Below, in pieces: positions 28,361 to 36,980 of a stretch of 64,000 bases of DNA. Each line of letters opens with the position of its first letter. Within the stretch, counting starts at the first letter, position 1. The stretch lies in assembly GCF_021497945.1 (NCBI RefSeq), contig NZ_CP046524.1:531501-595500 (forward strand). Direction: 5' to 3'. A model generated the notes under the pieces. It saw only the letters and a list, made by a program, of their open reading frames with translations. It ran no database searches and was not told the origin of the DNA. The DNA comes from Streptococcus oralis. Its GTDB lineage: Bacteria > Bacillota > Bacilli > Lactobacillales > Streptococcaceae. Position numbers and translations under genes: made by a program.

Positions 28361-28974
28361 TGGAAGAAGTAATCATAAAATGGAGCAGCAAGAAAGTCAT
28401 CTGGACTATTCTTCTCTGTTTGGTCGAGTTAGTGTTTTTTACTTATATACTATCTTTTTTGCTGATTTATCCCGAAGAAGATTCAATGGGAATCATAGTA
28501 TTAATTGCTTTTGTTGGATTCCTACTCATTATTGTTGGTTGGCTCTTGTATGAACGGATGCAGATTCTTCTATCAGGCAAAGAGTATTTAAAATTTACGA
28601 CTCAAGGTTTTTTCTATAAGCCACATCCAAAGAAAGACTGGCAGTTTTATTCCTGGAGGCAAGTAGAAACATTTTCTCTTATGAGAATCAAGGGTGGTAG
28701 AAGTTCGAGGGATTTTTACCAGATTGAAGTTTGTTTTTTTGACAAAGACCTTGTAAAAACGAAATCTCTATGGAATCGACTGCGAAGTAAATTTTCAAGT
28801 GTTAAACCTGCTGTCGACTTGATAATTCCGATTCATTTACTGGATGTTGACTTTCCTAGAAGAGTCTTTGAAACCATGTCCTACTTTGAGCGAGAATGGC
28901 GCATCAAGCAAAATCGCCAAGCAAGAAAAGAGGCAAAACAAGCTTTGAAAAGCAAATCTTCCAAACCGTCATAG
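28360..28974 (+). CDS. Small membrane protein with PH-like domain, function unknown
   Basis: A 204-residue protein with two transmembrane helices (about residues 12-36 and 44-66) and a cytoplasmic C-terminal domain that resembles the STM3941/YcxB class. The tail is strongly basic. Its ATG overlaps the stop of the ABC-F gene, so translation is coupled. I do not recognise a specific function. Confidence 0.65.
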   Translation: MEEVIIKWSSKKVIWTILLCLVELVFFTYILSFLLIYPEEDSMGIIVLIAFVGFLLIIVGWLLYERMQILLSGKEYLKFTTQGFFYKPHPKKDWQFYSWRQVETFSLMRIKGGRSSRDFYQIEVCFFDKDLVKTKSLWNRLRSKFSSVKPAVDLIIPIHLLDVDFPRRVFETMSYFEREWRIKQNRQARKEAKQALKSKSSKPS

Positions 28975-29001
28975 TCTGTCTTTGCTTAAAGTAGAATAAT
29001 C

Positions 29002-29029
29002 AAAAAGACCCTATCCATTGGATAGGGTC
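29002..29029. terminator. Terminator between convergent membrane-protein gene and mntE
   Basis: A perfect 10-bp stem GACCCTATCC / GGATAGGGTC with ATT loop at 29007-29029, with AAAAA at 29002-29006 giving a T run on the minus strand. The end of mntE lies inside the right arm. Confidence 0.8.
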
Positions 29030-30221
29030 ACTGTTTGTCTTCTTTTTTTGTTTCCTGATGAAAGACATTTTGCCAAGTCTCATGGCGACGCCAGATACTA
29101 GTGTGGACGATGCCATCTAACTCATAGCAAATGAGCTTGGTTTTCTGACTAATGGAAGTGATTTGAATATCCTTAATAGCAGCACTAAGTTCTTTTTCAG
29201 ACTTATAAGCCTCTTTGTCCATCTGCTCGCCATCTTGACGGATATAGAGAAAGTCCTCAGCAAGGAGTTCTTCTAGCTGATTTCCTTGGTCAATCAATTG
29301 CTCACGCATGAGCAGTTTTTTGTAGACATTGTCTAAAATCTCGTCCTCAGGTATGGGAGCTGGCTCGATATGGACATCGGTATCAAAGACTCCAAAACGC
29401 TCTTCCAGCATAGACTCGACCTGGTCTGCGATTTCGTGACTTTCATAGACTGATAGGTCAGGATTCATCTCCAGGGTGATATCAAGGTAGATATTGCTAC
29501 CGTAGGTACGCCCTCTTTGGGATTTGACCTTACTAATCTTTGGAATCTCCATGATGGCCTTTTGGTAGTCCTCTAGCAGACGGTCATCAAAACCATCTGA
29601 AAGACTGAAGGAAGATTCGATAAAGATATCATAGGCTGTCTTTAAGATAAAGAAAGTGATGATGATAGCGACCAATTTATCTACGATCGGATAATTGAAA
29701 CTGCTGGCTAGGATGGCAATGGAAGTCCCAAGCGAGGTGACAGCATCTGAAAGATTGTCCTTGGCGGCAGCCTTGAGGGCCTTGGACTTGGATTTCTTAC
29801 TGAGACGAGTATTATAGAGATAAACTGCGAACATGACTGCCGCAGATAAGACCCCTAGACTTGCGCCCAGAGGGTCGATAACTGTTTGTTCCCGACTGAG
29901 AATTTTTTGAATGGTGTCCCGAAGAACATCAAAGCCAACGTAGAACATGATGATGGAAGTAATCAAACTAGCCAAATCTTCAATTTTCCAGTGACCGAAA
30001 CGATGGTCACGGTCTGCAGGCTGGCGCGCCATCCGAATACCGATCAGAAGAGCAACATTTCCGATAATATCGGATACGTTGTTGAAACCATCCGCTACCA
30101 AACTGGAAGAATGTAGGAGGTGGCCAGTTGCCAATTTTGCTGCAGACAAGAGCAGGTAGGTTGAAATGCTGATAATGGCTCCACGTTCTGCCAATTTGAG
30201 ATTTGACATGGATTGGTTCAT
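29028..30221 (-). CDS. mntE: Manganese efflux protein MntE (cation diffusion facilitator)
   Basis: A six-helix cation diffusion facilitator that exports Mn(II). The N-terminal membrane domain has the metal-site pattern 'DGFNNVSDI' and 'DNLSDAVTS' (DxxxD motifs in helices 2 and 5), followed by a cytoplasmic dimerisation domain (about 210-290). A further ~100-residue C-terminal extension is present as in pneumococcal MntE, which this closely resembles from memory. It diverges from the manganese-riboswitch-controlled pump mgtA, so both efflux routes sit together. The minus-strand start has an AAGGAAG binding site. Confidence 0.93.
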   Translation of the reverse strand: MNQSMSNLKLAERGAIISISTYLLLSAAKLATGHLLHSSSLVADGFNNVSDIIGNVALLIGIRMARQPADRDHRFGHWKIEDLASLITSIIMFYVGFDVLRDTIQKILSREQTVIDPLGASLGVLSAAVMFAVYLYNTRLSKKSKSKALKAAAKDNLSDAVTSLGTSIAILASSFNYPIVDKLVAIIITFFILKTAYDIFIESSFSLSDGFDDRLLEDYQKAIMEIPKISKVKSQRGRTYGSNIYLDITLEMNPDLSVYESHEIADQVESMLEERFGVFDTDVHIEPAPIPEDEILDNVYKKLLMREQLIDQGNQLEELLAEDFLYIRQDGEQMDKEAYKSEKELSAAIKDIQITSISQKTKLICYELDGIVHTSIWRRHETWQNVFHQETKKEDKQ

Positions 30222-30254
30222 CGGGCTTCCTTTCTAGTCATATAGTATTCTTAC

Positions 30255-30283
30255 ATTATACTGGTTTTCAAGGGAAAATTCAA
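30255..30283 (-). promoter_or_regulatory. Promoter of mntE
   Basis: On the minus strand, -35 TTGAAT (30278-30283) and -10 TATAAT (30255-30260) are 17 bases apart. Confidence 0.7.
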
Positions 30284-30313
30284 ATTTAGTCTTGTTTCAT
30301 CGGATTTAAACCC

Positions 30314-30341
30314 TTGAAAACTTTTCAAATTTTGATATAAT
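30314..30341 (+). promoter_or_regulatory. Promoter of the mgtA riboswitch transcript
   Basis: -35 TTGAAA (30314-30319) and -10 TATAAT (30336-30341) with a 16-base spacer; transcription would start just before the aptamer. Confidence 0.75.
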
Positions 30342-30346
30342 AGTAC

Positions 30347-30450
30347 TACTCAAGGGAGTAGCTGGCAGAAACCTGTGATAGTGTCGTCATTCCGAATTGT
30401 ATACTGAAAAGTATGTTTTCCGGCACTATCTTAAACAGCGAGACTTGTTA
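30347..30450 (+). ncRNA. yybP-ykoY manganese riboswitch
   Basis: The 5' sequence CAAGGGAGTAGC, the internal GTCGTCA, the CCGGCACTATC return strand and the closing AGCGAGACTTG match the yybP-ykoY aptamer layout. P1 can form between CAAG (30351-30354) and CTTG (30444-30447). That 3' strand is also the 5' arm of the terminator that follows, so metal binding should block termination and turn the gene on. Mn-sensing by this class and its control of a streptococcal Mn/Ca pump are established knowledge. Confidence 0.93.
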
Positions 30451-30470
30451 TGATTAACAGGTCTCTTTTT
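30440..30470 (+). terminator. Riboswitch-controlled terminator ahead of mgtA
   Basis: GAGACTTGTTA pairs with TAACAGGTCTC (30440-30465) and is followed by TTTTT. Its left arm overlaps the aptamer P1 strand, giving mutually exclusive folds. Confidence 0.88.
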
Positions 30471-30527
30471 GTTTGTCATAAAACTAAAAGAGAACTTGTT
30501 TTGCACACAATGTCAAGGAGGAGACAC

Positions 30528-33224
30528 ATGTCAAAAGAACAAAAACGCCAAGCGTTTTATACTCAAAGTCCTGAAGAGGTCTTGAAGTCAGTTGAAGCAA
30601 CTGAGCAAGGTCTTTCGTCAAGCGAAGCGCAGAAACGCCTAGCGGAATATGGGCGCAATGAACTCGAAGAGGGTGAGAAAAAATCTCTCTTGGTTAAATT
30701 CATCGAACAGTTTAAGGATTTGATGATTATTATTTTGGTGGCTGCAGCCATTTTGTCCGTCATAACTTCTGGTGGGGAAGATATTGCAGATGCCATTATT
30801 ATTCTAGCCGTTGTTATCATCAACGCAGCCTTTGGTGTTTACCAAGAAGGAAAAGCAGAAGAAGCCATCGAAGCCCTCAAATCTATGTCTAGTCCAGCTG
30901 CTCGCGTTATTCGTGATGGGCATATGACTGAGATTGACTCAAAAGAATTGGTACCAGGTGATATCGTTGCTCTTGAAGCAGGTGATGTAGTGCCAGCAGA
31001 CCTACGTTTGCTAGAAGCTAATTCTCTTAAAATCGAAGAAGCAGCCCTAACAGGTGAGTCTGTTCCAGTTGAAAAAGATTTGACTGTAGAACTCGCTGCA
31101 GATGCCGGTATTGGTGACCGTGTCAATATGGCCTTCCAAAACTCAAACGTGACCTACGGTCGTGGTCTTGGTGTTGTTGTCAATACAGGTATGTACACGG
31201 AAGTTGGTCATATCGCTGGCATGCTCCAAGATGCGGATGAGACGGATACACCACTCAAACAAAACCTGAACAACCTTTCTAAGGTCTTGACCTATGCAAT
31301 TTTGGTCATTGCCCTTGTTACTTTTGTAGTCGGAGTCTTCATTCAAGGTAAAAATCCACTTGGTGAGTTGATGACCTCTGTTGCGCTTGCTGTTGCAGCC
31401 ATTCCAGAAGGACTCCCAGCTATCGTGACCATCGTTCTTGCCCTTGGTACTCAAGTTTTGGCCAAACGAAACTCTATCGTTCGTAAGTTGCCAGCAGTCG
31501 AAACACTTGGTTCAACAGAAATCATCGCTTCTGATAAGACTGGTACGCTTACCATGAACAAGATGACAGTCGAGAAAGTCTTCTATGACGCAGTCCTACA
31601 TGACTCATCTGATGATATTGAACTAGGTCTTGAAATGCCCCTACTTCGTTCAGTTGTCTTGGCCAATGATACCAAGATTGATGCTGAAGGAAACCTGATT
31701 GGGGATCCAACGGAAACAGCCTTCATCCAGTATGCCTTGGACAAGGGCTACGATGTTAAAGGGTTCTTAGAGAAATATCCTCGTGTAGCTGAATTGCCGT
31801 TTGACTCAGATCGTAAACTCATGTCAACGGTTCATCCATTGCCAGATGGTAAATTCCTCGTGGCAGTCAAGGGGGCTCCAGATCAACTTTTGAAACGCTG
31901 TGTTGCTCGTGATAAAGCTGGAGATGTTGCTCCGATTGATGAGAAAGTCACTGAATTAATCCATACAAACAACTCGGAAATGGCTCACCAAGCCTTGCGT
32001 GTCCTTGCAGGTGCTTATAAGATTATCGATAGTATTCCAGAAAATCTTACTTCTCAAGAGCTTGAAAACAACTTGATCTTTACTGGTTTGATTGGGATGA
32101 TTGACCCTGAGCGTGCCGAAGCGGCAGAAGCCGTTCGTGTCGCTAAAGAAGCGGGAATCCGTCCAATCATGATCACTGGTGACCACCAAGACACAGCGGA
32201 AGCCATTGCCAAACGATTGGGAATCATTGATGAAAATGACTCAGAAGACCATGTCTTGACTGGTGCTGAGCTTAACGAACTTTCTGATGAAGAATTTGAA
32301 AAAGTCGTTGGTCAATACTCTGTTTATGCGCGTGTATCTCCGGAACACAAGGTTCGTATTGTCAAGGCTTGGCAAAACCAAGGTAAGGTCGTTGCCATGA
32401 CAGGTGACGGTGTTAATGACGCCCCAGCTCTGAAAACAGCCGATATCGGTATCGGTATGGGAATCACTGGTACAGAGGTTTCTAAAGGTGCCTCTGACAT
32501 GATCCTTGCAGATGATAACTTTGCGACTATCATCGTTGCAGTTGAAGAAGGACGTAAGGTCTTCTCAAATATTCAAAAGACTATTCAGTACTTGCTTTCT
32601 GCCAATACGGCTGAAGTATTAACCATCTTCCTATCAACCTTGTTTGGTTGGGATGTCTTGCAGCCAGTTCATCTCTTGTGGATCAACTTGGTAACCGATA
32701 CCTTCCCAGCTATCGCTCTTGGTGTTGAACCAGCTGAGCCAGGTGTTATGACCCACAAACCACGTGGACGCAAATCAAGCTTCTTCTCAGGTGGGGTCAT
32801 GAGTTCTATTATCTATCAAGGTGTACTCCAAGGGGCACTCGTCTTGACTGTTTATGGTCTTGCTCTTGCCTATCCAGTCCATGTAGGAGACAATCAAGCC
32901 ATTCATGCGGATGCCCTCACGATGGCCTTTGCAACACTTGGTTTGATTCAGCTCTTCCATGCCTACAACGTCAAGTCTGTTTACCAATCCATCTTGACAG
33001 TCGGACCATTCAAGTCTAAGACCTTCAACTGGTCTATCTTGGTATCCTTCATCCTCTTGATGGCAACAATCGTTGTAGAACCGCTTGAAGGTATCTTCCA
33101 CGTAACCAAACTAGACTTGTCACAATGGGCCATTGTTCTAGCTGGAAGCTTCTCAATGATACTTATCGTCGAAATCGTCAAGTTTGTTCAACGTAAACTT
33201 GGTCTTGACAAGAACGCAATTTAA
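30528..33224 (+). CDS. mgtA: Mn/Ca-exporting P-type ATPase (type IIA, PMR1/SERCA-like)
   Basis: An 898-residue membrane pump named mgtA (also caxP) in pneumococci. It has the actuator motif ALTGESVP, the phosphorylation motif SDKTGTLT, the hinge TGDGVNDAP, and the PEGL motif of transmembrane helix 4 (AAIPEGLPAI) that binds Ca or Mn. The true start is the ATG at 30528, preceded by AAGGAGGAG; an in-frame ATG at 30450 lies within the terminator hairpin and is rejected. The manganese riboswitch upstream makes export induced by excess Mn(II), alongside mntE. Confidence 0.94.
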   Translation: MSKEQKRQAFYTQSPEEVLKSVEATEQGLSSSEAQKRLAEYGRNELEEGEKKSLLVKFIEQFKDLMIIILVAAAILSVITSGGEDIADAIIILAVVIINAAFGVYQEGKAEEAIEALKSMSSPAARVIRDGHMTEIDSKELVPGDIVALEAGDVVPADLRLLEANSLKIEEAALTGESVPVEKDLTVELAADAGIGDRVNMAFQNSNVTYGRGLGVVVNTGMYTEVGHIAGMLQDADETDTPLKQNLNNLSKVLTYAILVIALVTFVVGVFIQGKNPLGELMTSVALAVAAIPEGLPAIVTIVLALGTQVLAKRNSIVRKLPAVETLGSTEIIASDKTGTLTMNKMTVEKVFYDAVLHDSSDDIELGLEMPLLRSVVLANDTKIDAEGNLIGDPTETAFIQYALDKGYDVKGFLEKYPRVAELPFDSDRKLMSTVHPLPDGKFLVAVKGAPDQLLKRCVARDKAGDVAPIDEKVTELIHTNNSEMAHQALRVLAGAYKIIDSIPENLTSQELENNLIFTGLIGMIDPERAEAAEAVRVAKEAGIRPIMITGDHQDTAEAIAKRLGIIDENDSEDHVLTGAELNELSDEEFEKVVGQYSVYARVSPEHKVRIVKAWQNQGKVVAMTGDGVNDAPALKTADIGIGMGITGTEVSKGASDMILADDNFATIIVAVEEGRKVFSNIQKTIQYLLSANTAEVLTIFLSTLFGWDVLQPVHLLWINLVTDTFPAIALGVEPAEPGVMTHKPRGRKSSFFSGGVMSSIIYQGVLQGALVLTVYGLALAYPVHVGDNQAIHADALTMAFATLGLIQLFHAYNVKSVYQSILTVGPFKSKTFNWSILVSFILLMATIVVEPLEGIFHVTKLDLSQWAIVLAGSFSMILIVEIVKFVQRKLGLDKNAI

Positions 33225-33230
33225 AAAGAA

Positions 33231-33254
33231 AGTCATCTTCGGATGGCTTTTTTT
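33231..33254 (+). terminator. Terminator after mgtA
   Basis: Stem AGTCATC / GATGGCT (one G-T pair) with TTCG loop, followed by seven T. Confidence 0.85.
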
Positions 33255-33291
33255 GCATTTGAGGGAAAGGACTAGAAGTTGCCCCCTTTTG

Positions 33292-33300
33292 TGCTATAAT
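33292..33300 (+). promoter_or_regulatory. Extended -10 promoter for the deformylase-like gene
   Basis: TGCTATAAT at 33292-33300; the gene start is 28 bases downstream with AAGGAG as binding site. Confidence 0.65.
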
Positions 33301-33328
33301 AAAGTAAAGTAGCAAGGAGTGAAAGAGA

Positions 33329-33739
33329 ATGGAAAAGAGAATTGTCCAAGATGTCTTATTCTTGTCGCAGGTATCGAAAGCTGCAAGTCAGGAAGACCTT
33401 TATCTGGCTAAGGATTTGCAGGATACCCTGCTGGCTAATCGCGAGACCTGTGTCGGTTTGGCAGCAAATATGATTGGGGTGCAGAAGCGTGTCATTATCT
33501 TTAATCTTGGCTTGGTTCCCATAGTCATGTTTAATCCCGTTCTCCTTTCCTATAAAGGACCTTACGAGACAGAGGAAGGTTGTTTGTCTTTGACTGGGGT
33601 GCGACCAACAACTCGTTATGAAACGATTACGGTGTCCTATCGTGATAGCAAGTGGCAGGAACAGACCATTACGCTGACGGGTTTTCCAGCTCAGATCTGC
33701 CAGCATGAACTGGATCATTTGGAAGGACGGATTATTTAG
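33329..33739 (+). CDS. Peptide deformylase-like protein with altered motif 1
   Basis: A 136-residue member of the deformylase family, which removes formyl from N-terminal Met. The metal ligands are present: Cys85 in EGCLS and His126/His130 in HELDH with Glu127. Motif 1, normally GxGxAAxQ, reads CVGLAANM (41-48), so the Gln that stabilises the transition state is Met48. That makes normal activity doubtful. Pneumococci have such a second, non-essential homologue beside the essential enzyme, as I recall. The gene is followed by a membrane-protein gene after 11 bases. Confidence 0.88.
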   Translation: MEKRIVQDVLFLSQVSKAASQEDLYLAKDLQDTLLANRETCVGLAANMIGVQKRVIIFNLGLVPIVMFNPVLLSYKGPYETEEGCLSLTGVRPTTRYETITVSYRDSKWQEQTITLTGFPAQICQHELDHLEGRII

Positions 33740-33750
33740 GAGGAACTCAG

Positions 33751-35346
33751 ATGAAACGCATACTTTTTGAACTTGTTTTTATCGCAACGACATGGTATAT
33801 CTTTTTACCACCCTTCAATCTGACTAGCTGGGAATTCATCTTCTTTCTCTGTGGGCATTTGGTGGTGATGGGTATTTTGTTTAGTTTCCGCAAGGATACC
33901 AATCTCCTCAAAACTGTTCATGTACGTCATGGCAAGCCTGCCAAAGATCTCAATCTAGAAGGATTCCTTTTTACCAAACTTAGTAGAGGATTGTTTCTGG
34001 CCGCAGGACTTATCTTTGCCCTTGCTGGTCTGGTAAGCCTAGTAACCTCTAGCTTTTTCCAAGCAAAAAATTATGCTAATGTGGTGTCTATCACAGAAAA
34101 AGATTTTAAAGATTTTCCTAAGAGTGATACCAGTAAGGTTCCAATTCTAGATCGGAGCACTGCAGAAAAGATTGGTGACCGTTACCTGGGGTCTCTGACG
34201 GATAAGGTCTCCCAGTACGTAGCAGCAGATACTTATACCCAGCTGACAGTTGATGGCAAGCCCTATCGGGTGACACCTTTGGAATATGCCGACCCGATTA
34301 AATGGTTTAATAATCAGTCCAAGGGAATTGGCGAGTATATCAAGGTTGATATGGTGACAGGAAATGCGGAATTGGTAGACTTGAAAACACCCATGAAGTA
34401 TTCAGACTCTGAGTATTTTAACCGTGACGTCAAACGTCATCTTCGGATCAAGTACCCAACCAAGATTTTTAAAACGCCCTCCTTTGAGGTGGATGATGAA
34501 GGCAATCCCTTCTATGTAGCAACCGTTTATCAAAAGCAGTTTGGTCTAGGAGTCCCGCGTCCTTCATCTGTTATTATCTTAGATGCCACCAATGGAGAAA
34601 CCAAGGAATACAGCTTGGATGAAGTACCAGAATGGGTGGATCGTGTCTATCCAGCAGAAGAAACAATCGAGCAAATCAACTACAACGGCAAGTATAAAGA
34701 CGGCTTCTGGAATGCCTTGATTTCTAAGAAAAATGTTACTCAAACGACTGAGGGCTATAACTATCTTTCTATCGGAAATGACATTTATCTCTACACAGGG
34801 GTGACTTCAGCCAATGCTGATGAAAGTAATCTAGGATTTATCCTTGAAAATATGCGCACTGGTGAAATCACCAAGTACAATCTAGCATCAGCAACCGAAG
34901 AATCAGCCCGTGCTTCCGCAGAAGGAGCAGTGCAGGAAAAAGCCTATAAGGCGACCTTCCCTATCCTTGTCAATCTCAATGACAAACCGCTCTACATCAT
35001 GGGATTGAAGGACAATGCAGGTTTGGTCAAGGAGTATGCTTTGGTTGATGCAGTAGAGTACCAAAACGTCATCGTAGCAGCTACAGTAGATGAACTCCTC
35101 AGCAAATATGCCAATAAAAACGACCTAGAGTTGGATAATGAAACGGTAGAAAACATCAAGGGAGTGATTTCAGACCTTAAATCAGCTGTTATCAAGGGTG
35201 ATACTGTCTACTTCTTCAAAGTTGATGGCAAAATCTATAAGGTCAAGGCTTCAGTGTCAGACGACCTTCCTTACCTAGAAAATGGCCAATCTTTCGAAGG
35301 TCAAGTTGGAAAAGACAATTACCTCAAAACATTTAAAGTGAAATAA
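33751..35346 (+). CDS. Conserved streptococcal membrane protein, function unknown
   Basis: A 531-residue protein. Three hydrophobic segments lie in the N-terminal ~110 residues (about 5-22, 28-46, 83-107), followed by a large probably extracytoplasmic region that is rich in Tyr and charged residues and looks like repeated PepSY-like beta modules ('GEYIKVDMVTGNAELVDL', 'SSVIILDATNGETKEY'). AGGAACTC precedes the ATG. It appears to form an operon with the deformylase-like gene. I do not recognise a function. Confidence 0.75.
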   Translation: MKRILFELVFIATTWYIFLPPFNLTSWEFIFFLCGHLVVMGILFSFRKDTNLLKTVHVRHGKPAKDLNLEGFLFTKLSRGLFLAAGLIFALAGLVSLVTSSFFQAKNYANVVSITEKDFKDFPKSDTSKVPILDRSTAEKIGDRYLGSLTDKVSQYVAADTYTQLTVDGKPYRVTPLEYADPIKWFNNQSKGIGEYIKVDMVTGNAELVDLKTPMKYSDSEYFNRDVKRHLRIKYPTKIFKTPSFEVDDEGNPFYVATVYQKQFGLGVPRPSSVIILDATNGETKEYSLDEVPEWVDRVYPAEETIEQINYNGKYKDGFWNALISKKNVTQTTEGYNYLSIGNDIYLYTGVTSANADESNLGFILENMRTGEITKYNLASATEESARASAEGAVQEKAYKATFPILVNLNDKPLYIMGLKDNAGLVKEYALVDAVEYQNVIVAATVDELLSKYANKNDLELDNETVENIKGVISDLKSAVIKGDTVYFFKVDGKIYKVKASVSDDLPYLENGQSFEGQVGKDNYLKTFKVK

Positions 35347-35353
35347 ACAAAGG

Positions 35354-35378
35354 AACCTCGGCTAATACCGAGGTTTTC
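35354..35378 (+). terminator. Terminator after the conserved membrane protein gene
   Basis: Perfect 8-bp stem AACCTCGG / CCGAGGTT with a 6-base loop, followed by a short TT(C) run. Confidence 0.7.
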
Positions 35379-35389
35379 AGATGAAATTC

Positions 35390-35418
35390 TTGGTCACGAT
35401 TGAAAAATATGCTACACT
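35390..35418 (+). promoter_or_regulatory. Promoter abutting the yaaA start codon
   Basis: -35 TTGGTC (35390-35395), 17-base spacer, extended -10 TGCTACACT (-10 at 35413-35418). The ATG at 35425 follows after 6 bases and there is no Shine-Dalgarno, predicting a leaderless mRNA. Confidence 0.6.
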
Positions 35419-35424
35419 AACAAT

Positions 35425-36153
35425 ATGAAAATTTTAATCCCAACAGCAAAAGAAATGAACACAGACCATCCTTGTATTGAAGCGCTCCCTTTGAGGGAAG
35501 AAAGTCAGGCAGTCCTTGACTCACTGGCGCATTACTCAGCTAGTGAATTAGAGACTTTTTATAAGGTATCTGCCGAGAAAGCAGAAGAAGAGTACAGCCA
35601 TATTCAAGCTCTAAAAGATCGAAGGGCTAAACATTATCCAGCCTTGAAACTCTTTGACGGTCTCATGTATCGCCACATCAAACGAGATGGGTTAACCGAG
35701 GCTGAACAAACCTATCTTGAAAATCATGTCCTGATTACCTCGGCTTTATACGGTGTTGTCCCCGCCTTGTCGCCCATGGCTCCTCACCGTTTGGACTTCT
35801 TGATGAAGTTAAAAGTTGCTGGTAAGACTTTAAAGAGTCATTGGAAGTCAGCCTACGATGAGGCCCTACAGGATGAGAACTTGATATTCTCACTCCTATC
35901 ATCAGAGTTTGAAACCGTATTTTCGAAGGAAATTAGAGAAAAGATGGTGACCTTCAAATTTATGGAGGATAAGGCAGGCCAGTTGAAAATCCACTCAACC
36001 ATTTCAAAAAAAGCCCGTGGCGCCTTTTTGACCGCCTTGATAGAAGGGCAAGTCCAAACAGTTGAGCAAGCTCGTAAGCTTAGCTTTGCGGGCTTTGTCT
36101 ACCGACCTGATTTATCAAGTGACTTAGAACTCGTCTTTGTGAAACAAGCATAA
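35425..36153 (+). CDS. yaaA: Peroxide stress protein YaaA family (DUF328)
   Basis: A 242-residue cytosolic protein of the YaaA/DUF328 family, which in E. coli limits free iron during peroxide stress and binds DNA. It shows 'MKILIPTAKEM' at the start, 'YRHIKRDGLTE', 'LYGVVPALSPMAPHRLDF' and 'FKFMEDKAGQLKIHSTISKKARG', all diagnostic. Streptococci make hydrogen peroxide, so the role is plausible here. The start codon directly follows a -10 box. Confidence 0.9.
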   Translation: MKILIPTAKEMNTDHPCIEALPLREESQAVLDSLAHYSASELETFYKVSAEKAEEEYSHIQALKDRRAKHYPALKLFDGLMYRHIKRDGLTEAEQTYLENHVLITSALYGVVPALSPMAPHRLDFLMKLKVAGKTLKSHWKSAYDEALQDENLIFSLLSSEFETVFSKEIREKMVTFKFMEDKAGQLKIHSTISKKARGAFLTALIEGQVQTVEQARKLSFAGFVYRPDLSSDLELVFVKQA

Positions 36154-36176
36154 AACCAGCTCATTCGAGCTGGTTT
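36152..36176. terminator. Bidirectional terminator between yaaA and the FMN reductase gene
   Basis: Perfect 10-11 bp stem AAAACCAGCTC / GAGCTGGTTTT with ATTC loop; the flanking A and T runs serve both strands of a convergent pair. Confidence 0.85.
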
Positions 36177-36184
36177 TTGCTGGA

Positions 36185-36733
36185 TTAGTTGATGGCTGCA
36201 AGAAGGTCGTCCGCTTGTTTTTCAAGTGATGAAGCAGTTGCTTCTTCTAACACCAATTTTCCGTCTACCCAAGCAGAGTCATTGACACGTGCGGCAGTAA
36301 AGTCACCAACGATTTGTGTACGGATAAATGGCAATAGGTCTTTGTAAATAGCAAAGAGTTGATCGTGACCGGCATTGGCTACAGATGATACTGTGACAAA
36401 CTTGTCTTGGAGGGCAGAAGCGCCACGTGTGTCAGACAAGTCAAGGGCACGAGAGAGCCAGTCAAGCAAGTTCTTCACTGTTCCAGGGATAGAGAAGTTG
36501 TAGACTGGAGAGAAGATCCAGATGGCATCGGCAGCAAGGACAGCCTCGCGAGCAGAAGCTACAGCTGGATGAGTCGGAACTTCAAGATCTTGGCTGAAGA
36601 GAGGAACAGCTGAGTAATCAAGATAGCTGACTTCCGCTTTTCCAGCAAGTGCTTTCTCAGCTTCGAGGGCCATTTGGTGGTTGAAAGAACCTTGGCGTAG
36701 TGAACCGACGATAAATAATACTTTTTTAGACAT
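36185..36733 (-). CDS. NADPH-dependent FMN reductase family protein
   Basis: A 182-residue flavodoxin-like reductase (PF03358). The N-terminal 'FIVGSLRQGSFNHQMA' binds the FMN phosphate and 'IFSPVYNFSIPGTVKNLLDWLSR' is the second FMN loop. It may reduce quinones or azo compounds; the substrate is not known. AAAGGAGA precedes its ATG. Its promoter and an AAAGAG/CTCTTT hairpin lie in the 250-base gap upstream. Confidence 0.88.
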   Translation of the reverse strand: MSKKVLFIVGSLRQGSFNHQMALEAEKALAGKAEVSYLDYSAVPLFSQDLEVPTHPAVASAREAVLAADAIWIFSPVYNFSIPGTVKNLLDWLSRALDLSDTRGASALQDKFVTVSSVANAGHDQLFAIYKDLLPFIRTQIVGDFTAARVNDSAWVDGKLVLEEATASSLEKQADDLLAAIN

Positions 36734-36786
36734 GATGTGTCTCCTTTAGTTTAAAATTCAAAGAGCGAACTCTTTTGTTACCATCT

Positions 36787-36815
36787 ATGTTACAACAAAT
36801 AATACTAATTAGCAA
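36787..36815 (-). promoter_or_regulatory. Promoter of the FMN reductase gene
   Basis: On the minus strand, -35 TTGCTA (36810-36815) and -10 TAACAT (36787-36792) with a 17-base spacer. The leader contains a small hairpin AAAGAG cgaa CTCTTT at 36760-36775. Apart from this and the next promoter nothing was recognised in 36734-36980. Confidence 0.5.
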
Positions 36816-36945
36816 TAATTTTGCTCAGCTAAGTTTACTTGTTAGGGGTGGAAAACTTAGTTCTGAGAAAACAGTATTTGATAGACAGGCAAATATTGTA
36901 TTTAATTTCAAAGGGAAAATAATCTCGGAATGTTCCTATCTTCAC

Positions 36946-36974
36946 TTGTAATAAAGGAGGAGAGATGGTAAAAT
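36946..36974 (+). promoter_or_regulatory. Promoter abutting a GTG start codon
   Basis: -35 TTGTAA (36946-36951), 17-base spacer, extended -10 TGGTAAAAT (-10 at 36969-36974). The GTG at 36981 follows after 6 bases. The AAAGGAGG sequence lies inside the promoter spacer and so would not be in the transcript. Confidence 0.55.
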
Positions 36975-36980
36975 AGACGG

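Noticed and set aside
30450..30527. In-frame ATG at 30450 as the start of mgtA
   Set aside because: It lies inside the riboswitch terminator hairpin and has no binding site, while the ATG at 30528 follows AAGGAGGAG.
36965..36976. Minigene ATG-GTA-AAA-TAG after a perfect AAAGGAGG
   Set aside because: TAAAAT within it forms an extended -10 at correct spacing from TTGTAA, so the segment is better read as promoter and would not be transcribed.
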